A stretch of 64,000 nt of DNA, from positions 1 to 64,000 of the forward strand of contig NZ_VXDC01000013.1 in assembly GCF_008711285.1 (NCBI RefSeq). Reading direction: 5' to 3'. Both the position numbers and the translations under genes were made by a program. Below the pieces are notes generated by a model. That model worked only from the letters and a program-made list of their open reading frames with translations. It had not been told where the DNA came from and did not search any database. This document shows positions 59,678 to 64,000 of this stretch, piece after piece. Origin of the DNA: Roseibium aquae (GTDB taxonomy: Bacteria; Pseudomonadota; Alphaproteobacteria; Rhizobiales; Stappiaceae). Position 1 is the stretch's first letter. Every line of letters begins with the position of its first letter.

Positions 59678-60331
59678 ATGATCACATTGGACAGAGTAAC
59701 GAAATTCTACAAAACCGCGGGTCATCGCAAATATGTCCTGCGCGACCAGACCATCCATTTTGAGCGCGGCACCTCCTACGGGATTCTCGGGGTCAACGGC
59801 GCCGGTAAGTCGACAACCATGCGCCTGATTTCCGGAGCGGAGCTCCCGAACAAGGGCCGGGTAAGGAGGGCCGTGCGCGTTTCCTGGCCGCTTGGGTTCG
59901 GCCAAGGCTTCAACCCCATGCTAAGTGGAAAGGAGAACCTGAAATTTGTCGCTCGGGCCTATGGCGAGGACCATCAACGCGTGTTGCGCTTCGTCAGTGA
60001 GTTTGCTGAGATTGGCAGCTATATGAACGAGCCCTTGCGAACCTACTCTTCAGGGATGTCTGCGCGTTTCGCCTTCGGCTTGTCAATGGCGGTCGAGTTC
60101 GATTGTTACCTGGTGGACGAGATCACTGCCGTTGGTGATTCCAATTTCCAACGTCGGTGCCGCGACGCCTTCAATGCGCGCAGAGAGCGTTCAGATGTCA
60201 TCATGATTTCGCATGACATGGGTACGATCAAGGATTATTGCGATGAGGTTCTGGTTCTCATCGATGGTCATCTGGTGCATTTCACTGATATTGAAGAGGG
60301 CGTTGCAACCTACATGCGCCTGAACCGCTAG
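59678..60331 (+). CDS. kpsT: Capsule polysaccharide ABC transporter ATP-binding protein
   Basis: A 217-aa ATPase of the KpsT/ABCA family for capsule export. Walker A VNGAGKSTTMRL (about 45-56), the signature YSSGMSARFAFGLSMAV and Walker B CYLVDEITAVGD are seen, followed by MISHDMGTIKDYCD. GTG at 59675 and ATG at 59678 are both possible starts. It lies between the two KpsE-like genes. Confidence 0.94.
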   Translation: MITLDRVTKFYKTAGHRKYVLRDQTIHFERGTSYGILGVNGAGKSTTMRLISGAELPNKGRVRRAVRVSWPLGFGQGFNPMLSGKENLKFVARAYGEDHQRVLRFVSEFAEIGSYMNEPLRTYSSGMSARFAFGLSMAVEFDCYLVDEITAVGDSNFQRRCRDAFNARRERSDVIMISHDMGTIKDYCDEVLVLIDGHLVHFTDIEEGVATYMRLNR

Positions 60332-60353
60332 GCAGGAAGCTCAAGGATGACTG

Positions 60354-61613
60354 ATGTCTGACCAGAACACTCCGCTGACCGAAAGCGCAGGGCGGTCGCT
60401 TGTGGTTCAGAGCCAGAAGATGGCGGCGGCCCTCAGTTCTTATGCCCGCGCCCTTACCTTCGAGAACCGCAGCCGCCGCAATCTCTACCGCCTCGCGGGG
60501 CTGACGCCCCGCTTCCGGGACAAGATCTTCGCCAGACTGCTGGTCGCGTCCTTTATATGTTGTTTCGTTTTACCGCTTGGCCTCAGCGTTGTGTATTTTG
60601 GCCTCCTGGCAAGCAAGGTCTATGTCTCCGAGGTGCGTTTTGTCTTGCGCTCCTCCGCGCCGATGCTGTCCCGCGACCGCTTTTCGAGCGAGACGGTCGA
60701 ACCGAAGGCGAAGATTGTCCAGGACACGGCGATCGCTCTCAACTATCTCGACAGCCCGGCCATCGTCCAAGATCTCCGAGAACACATGGATTTCGAGGGG
60801 TTTTATGCCCGCCCGGAAATAGATTTCATCGCCCGGCTTGATTCTGAAGCCACCCAGGAAGAGGTGCTGGACTATTGGTCCGGCAAGTACTCCAGCTGGG
60901 TCAACCCAAAAAGCGGGATCGTCGAACTGGAGGTTCATGCCTACTCGCCTGAAGAAGCGCATGAGCTGATGGAAATCGTCCTTGAGCTTGCCGAACAGCG
61001 CGTGAACCAGCTGAGCGCCGGCATGTGGGATGGGCTGATGACATCCGCCCGCCTGGATGTTGACGCGGCCAGCGCGGAGCTTACCGCGCTGCGCGACCGC
61101 TACCGCGACCTGCAGAACCAAACCGGTATCTATGACGTCTCGCTCGCCGCGGACGGGCTGGTGACGGTGCTGACCGGTCTGGAATCCGAGCTGGCAAGTC
61201 TAAAGGCGCGCCGCGCCGCACTGGCTGAGAGTGTGGACCGAAGCGCTCCGCAGTTTCAAGAGCTCGACCGCCAGGTTGCGGCACAGGAGGTGCAGATTGC
61301 AGCGCTCAAATCGGAAGCCGCCGGACAAGACGGGGAAACCCTCGCGGGGCATTCCCGAAAATTTGAGGATCTTCAGCTTGAACTTGATTTGGCTGAGCAG
61401 CGCCTCGCCTCGGCGATCCGCGAACTTGAGAAAGTCCGGCTGGTCAGTTCGCTTCAACTTGTTTATCTTGACGCATTCACGGAACCGACGCAACCGGACA
61501 CCCATAAGTATCCTAATGTGCCCTTGAGCCTGTTGCTGGCGTTTCTCGCCTCGGCCGTCCTATGGGGGAGCGTCTCGGGAATCATTATCTTAATTCGGAA
61601 TAAGCTGGATTGA
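60354..61613 (+). CDS. Capsule polysaccharide export inner-membrane protein, KpsE-like (second copy)
   Basis: A 419-aa co-polymerase-type protein. Helix 1 (about 62-86, LLVASFICCFVLPLGLSVVYFGLL) and helix 2 (about 395-415) flank a coiled-coil-rich periplasmic domain. A longer N-terminal cytosolic part (about 60 residues) and a different helix 1 set it apart from the first copy. CAAGGATG precedes the ATG. It sits between kpsT and kpsM. Confidence 0.85.
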   Translation: MSDQNTPLTESAGRSLVVQSQKMAAALSSYARALTFENRSRRNLYRLAGLTPRFRDKIFARLLVASFICCFVLPLGLSVVYFGLLASKVYVSEVRFVLRSSAPMLSRDRFSSETVEPKAKIVQDTAIALNYLDSPAIVQDLREHMDFEGFYARPEIDFIARLDSEATQEEVLDYWSGKYSSWVNPKSGIVELEVHAYSPEEAHELMEIVLELAEQRVNQLSAGMWDGLMTSARLDVDAASAELTALRDRYRDLQNQTGIYDVSLAADGLVTVLTGLESELASLKARRAALAESVDRSAPQFQELDRQVAAQEVQIAALKSEAAGQDGETLAGHSRKFEDLQLELDLAEQRLASAIRELEKVRLVSSLQLVYLDAFTEPTQPDTHKYPNVPLSLLLAFLASAVLWGSVSGIIILIRNKLD

Positions 61614-61668
61614 TCATGCCCAACCCCCGGTTCTGCGCTCCCCGAACCTGGTCAGGAGCATCGGAACG

Positions 61669-62499
61669 ATGACCGAAATTCTTGCAGAACCAGCACGGCC
61701 GGCAGGATCTCAGTCAACCATCACTATTGCCGATGCGCTGAAACAGAAGCGAAACGTGATGCATGCAGTGGTGCTGCGCGATATCCGCAGCCGCTTTTTC
61801 GATCATGGCCTGGGCTTTCTGATCGTTCCTCTGATGCCTCTCGGGCACATGATCATTCTTCTCACAGTGTATTCAGTCGTTGGCAAAAAGACGGCCTTTG
61901 GCGACGACCTCAATCTGTTCTTCGCGACCGGACTCATGCCGGCTATCTCCTTCATGTATGTCTCCCGGTTCATGTCAATCTCGCTGCTTGCCAACAAAAG
62001 CATGATGGCCTTCCCGGTGGTGCGCCTTCTGGACATCGTCATCGCCCGCGCTTTCCTGGAACTGATCGGGATTATCCTAGCGGGTACTTTGATGGTGATC
62101 GTCCTCGTTTCCCTCGGCAGCGATCCGACACCCCGCGACCCGGGCGAGGTCCTGCTGGCAATGGTCTTTGTTTTAATCTTTGCTCTTGGCATGGGGATAG
62201 TCGCCAGTGTGATTACTGCGATTGTGCCTGCTTTCGCCATGGTCTACGGGCTTTCGATGATCATTTACTATTTAAGCTCAGGTGCGCCAATTTATCTCCA
62301 TACTTGGCCGGAGCAGATCGTTTATTGGTGCTCTTGGAATCCGGTGTTTCACGCAGTGGAGTGGATGCGTACCGGCTATTATCTCGGGTATCCGGATCAA
62401 TCACTTGATAAGGGCTACTTGATCGCCTGCGCCTTCGGTAGTCTTGCGATTGGGCTGATCATGGAGCGCGGTTTGAGAAAACAGATGCTGGCTGCGTGA
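61669..62499 (+). CDS. kpsM: Capsule polysaccharide ABC transporter permease
   Basis: A 276-aa permease of the ABC-2 type. The N-terminal block LRDIRSRFFDHGLGFLIVPLMPLGHMIILL and YYLSSGAPIYLHTWPEQIVYWCSWNPVFHAVEWMRTGYYLGYPDQSLDKGY are typical of KpsM/CtrC. It partners with KpsT. It ends the capsule export cluster; the outer-membrane channel (KpsD) and the lipid-anchor enzymes (KpsC/KpsS) are not in the window. Confidence 0.94.
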   Translation: MTEILAEPARPAGSQSTITIADALKQKRNVMHAVVLRDIRSRFFDHGLGFLIVPLMPLGHMIILLTVYSVVGKKTAFGDDLNLFFATGLMPAISFMYVSRFMSISLLANKSMMAFPVVRLLDIVIARAFLELIGIILAGTLMVIVLVSLGSDPTPRDPGEVLLAMVFVLIFALGMGIVASVITAIVPAFAMVYGLSMIIYYLSSGAPIYLHTWPEQIVYWCSWNPVFHAVEWMRTGYYLGYPDQSLDKGYLIACAFGSLAIGLIMERGLRKQMLAA

Positions 62500-62518
62500 A
62501 TAGTGGAGCGCATCCGCG

Positions 62519-63218
62519 TTATGTTGGTTCATATCCGGCGGCAGCGAAGTAGTTGGCACATTCCTGTGGCTTGAAGAGGGTGCAGAGGTCGCCAACGGAG
62601 TTCCACAGGGCGTCCAGTCCGCTCCGCCTTGGCGCGTAACAGACCTTGAATTTCGAAAACGCCATCTTGATCGCGTTGAGGTCGGGACTATAGGGCGGCA
62701 GATAGCGCAGTTCGGCACAAACGCTTTCAATGGCTTCCTGGACGCCGGCCGCCTTGTGGGCCGCCAGTTTGTCCATCACGACGATATCGCCCCGTGGCAG
62801 CGTCGGTACAAGGGTTTGCTCGACCTAGGCCAGGAAAGCGGCGCCGTTCATGGCACCGTCGAGCACCATCGGGGCCGTCATGCCGCTCAGGCGCAAGGCT
62901 CCGGTGAACGTTGTCGTTCGGGCTTGCCCCGGAACCGGTGGCGGGCCAGCGCCCTCACTCCAGTGGCCATGGGGAACGCCTGCCCGGCACCGCTCTCCCT
63001 TCAGGGACCGTCCGCGCAGCCGCGCCATCTTCGTATTCAAACCGGTCTCGTCAATGAAGACGAGTTTGGTCGGATCAAGATCAAGCTGCCTGTCGAACCA
63101 GGCCTGTCTCTGCATCATCAGCGCTGGGCGTTCCTGCTCCAATGCGTGTGCGGTCTTATTTTTATGTGAACCCGCGGGAGCGCAGCCATTTGCTCAACAT
63201 CCTCCGCCCGATCTGACC
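62519..63218 (-). pseudogene. Broken IS630-type transposase, apparently cut by an IS481 element
   Basis: A - strand transposase remnant of the IS630 DDE family: KLVFIDETGLNTKMARLRG, ALRLSGMTAPMVLDGAMNGAAFLA, then [17 protein letters not shown] and the acidic region [21 protein letters not shown] (normally NPIEMAFSK). The 62825-63142 and 62519-62779 pieces are in one frame, split by a TAG codon at 62825-62827 where the family has a Tyr (AFLAYVEQ). An extra 14-residue Gly/Pro insert follows GHW. A third piece in another frame (near 63162-63218) reads QIGRRMLSKWLRSRGF, so a frameshift lies near 63160. The N-terminal half is absent and may be beyond the IS481 insertion. Confidence 0.88.
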
Positions 63219-64000
63219 TTGCCCCCGGTGCTAGATGTTTAGTCCCAGAGTGTGATGGTGCATCAATGTGCCACCACAGAAGGGAGAAACTATGGGCCAA
63301 GTACTTCACGGATGCGCCTCGACCACCCACGCTGTCCGAGCAGCAATACAGCGATCGCAAGCTTCGATCGCGGAGTTGAGCCGGATCTACGGGCTCAATC
63401 CAAAGACAGTGGCGAAGTGGAATAAGAGAGACAGTGTGAACGATGCACCGATGGGACCGAGCGAGGTACGTTCAACCGTTCTCAGCAAAGAGGAAGAGGC
63501 TTTGGCTGTTGCCTTCCGCCGCCATACTCTGTTCAACTTGATGACTGCCTCTACGCACTGCAAGCCAGCATCCCGCACCTGACACGGTCTTCTTTGCACC
63601 GCCTTTTTCAGCGTCACGACATCAGTCGCTTACCAGATGTCGAGGGAACGAAGCCAAAGAAGAAGTTCAAGACCTACCCGATTGGATATTTTCACATCGA
63701 CATTGCCGAGGTCTGGACCGATGAGAGCAAGCTCTACATGCTCGTTGCTATTGACCGGACCAGCAAGTACGCGTTCGCCGAGTTGCACGAACGCATTACC
63801 CGGCGCGACGCAGCGAACTTTTTGCGCCGTCTGATCGACGCGGTTCCTTACAAAATCCATACGGTGTTGACCGACAATGGAACCCACTTCACCGACCCGA
63901 AAGGCAATATGTGGACCGCAGCCGAGTTGCGTGAACTGATCGCGCGGCAAGAGGCTTTCCGGTGCCACGCCTTCCCGTTGGCCTGCGCCCAGAACGACAT
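63219..64000 (+). mobile_element. IS481-type insertion sequence, left part
   Basis: The left end is placed at about 63215-63235, where IS630 similarity stops and a GCCCCCGGTGCTAGATGTTT stretch begins; the true inverted repeat needs comparison with a full copy. A transposase gene starts at 63292. The element runs out of the window. Confidence 0.7.
63292..64000 (+). pseudogene. IS481 family transposase, frameshifted (3' end outside the window)
   Basis: The first frame (63292-63582) reads MGQVLHGCASTTHAVRAAIQ ... SIAELSRIYGLNPKTVAKWNKRDSV, the IS481-type helix-turn-helix N-terminus. It breaks at HTLFNLMTAST. From about 63534 another frame continues as QLDDCLYALQASIPHLTRSSL ... KKKFKTYPIGYFHIDIAEVWTDESKLYMLVAIDRTSKYAF ... 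DAVPYKIHTVLTDNGTHFTDPKG, with no stop to the window edge. A one-base deletion near 63532-63533 explains both. Two catalytic Asp positions of the DDE core (HIDIAEV; LTDNG) are visible. Confidence 0.88.

Noticed and set aside
63292-64000. Programmed frameshifting in the IS481 transposase
   Set aside because: IS481-type transposases are normally a single frame, and no slippery A- or T-run stands at the break (near 63532); a simple one-base deletion is the better explanation.
1-64000. CRISPR array, tRNA genes, prophage or restriction-modification system
   Set aside because: I found no regularly spaced repeats, no cloverleaf-like sequences, no phage structural genes and no methylase/endonuclease pair.

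Overview
The window reads as a chromosomal segment of a GC-rich (roughly 60%) alphaproteobacterium, most likely of the Hyphomicrobiales/Stappiaceae type. The support is: the 3' end of a 5S rRNA gene of alphaproteobacterial type at the left edge, a direct-repeat LexA box (GTTC-N7-GTTC), RutR-type operators, intergenic TAGAGCATC palindromes of the kind common in Hyphomicrobiales, and an alphaproteobacterial-style xylose operon (xylFHG-xylBA with a ROK regulator). The taxonomic call is inference from gene style, not from a marker gene.

Layout. 1-4.8 kb: end of an rRNA operon, then a pyrimidine-catabolism module: an orphan NMT1/THI5-type periplasmic binding protein on the + strand, and the dihydropyrimidine dehydrogenase pair preT-preA on the - strand. 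Both outer ends carry RutR-like operators. 5-9.4 kb: a three-gene - strand operon joined by 4-bp ATGA overlaps: a ROK repressor, a di-haem c-type cytochrome oxidoreductase and a secreted FG-GAP/ASPIC-UnbV protein. 9.6-15.8 kb: the divergent xylose operon xylF-xylH-xylG-xylB-xylA, with hairpins between segments. 15.9-20 kb: trehalose metabolism, otsB - GH15 hydrolase - otsA. 20-22.5 kb: DNA repair (small zinc-finger protein plus photolyase, then mmcB with a LexA box). 22.5-28.3 kb: two little-known genes and a sulfide/persulfide module (two half-size YeeE/YedE transporters, persulfide-dioxygenase-like MBL protein, DUF442 phosphatase/rhodanese-like protein, SulP transporter). 28.5-40.6 kb: mixed metabolism: DUF1176 protein, a DedA-PAP2-LssY fusion, tandem PPK2 polyphosphate:AMP phosphotransferase, class V aminotransferase, an HutG relative that has lost most family motifs, a DAO oxidoreductase, glutaryl-CoA dehydrogenase with a divergent LysR regulator, and a lipid kinase.

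40.7-62.5 kb is a surface-glycan region in three blocks: pseB-pseC plus a GT61 transferase; a - strand block of UDP-xylose synthase and three glycosyltransferases; and rmlA-C-B-D followed by an ABC-type capsule exporter (kpsE-like, kpsT, a second kpsE-like, kpsM). An acyl-CoA metabolism cluster (acyl-CoA ligase, MaoC, aminoglycoside-phosphotransferase-like protein, SDR, FadJ-type fusion) sits between them. The right edge (62.5-64 kb) is insertion-sequence debris: a broken IS630-type transposase apparently interrupted by an IS481-type element whose own transposase has a frameshift.

No wholly new defence or mobile system is evident. The strongest leads are the ROK/di-haem/ASPIC operon fused to sugar control, the degenerate HutG homologue with an 86-residue tail, the capsule exporter with two different KpsE-like proteins, the apparently truncated RmlD, and the RutR-type operators that tie an orphan binding protein to preTA.
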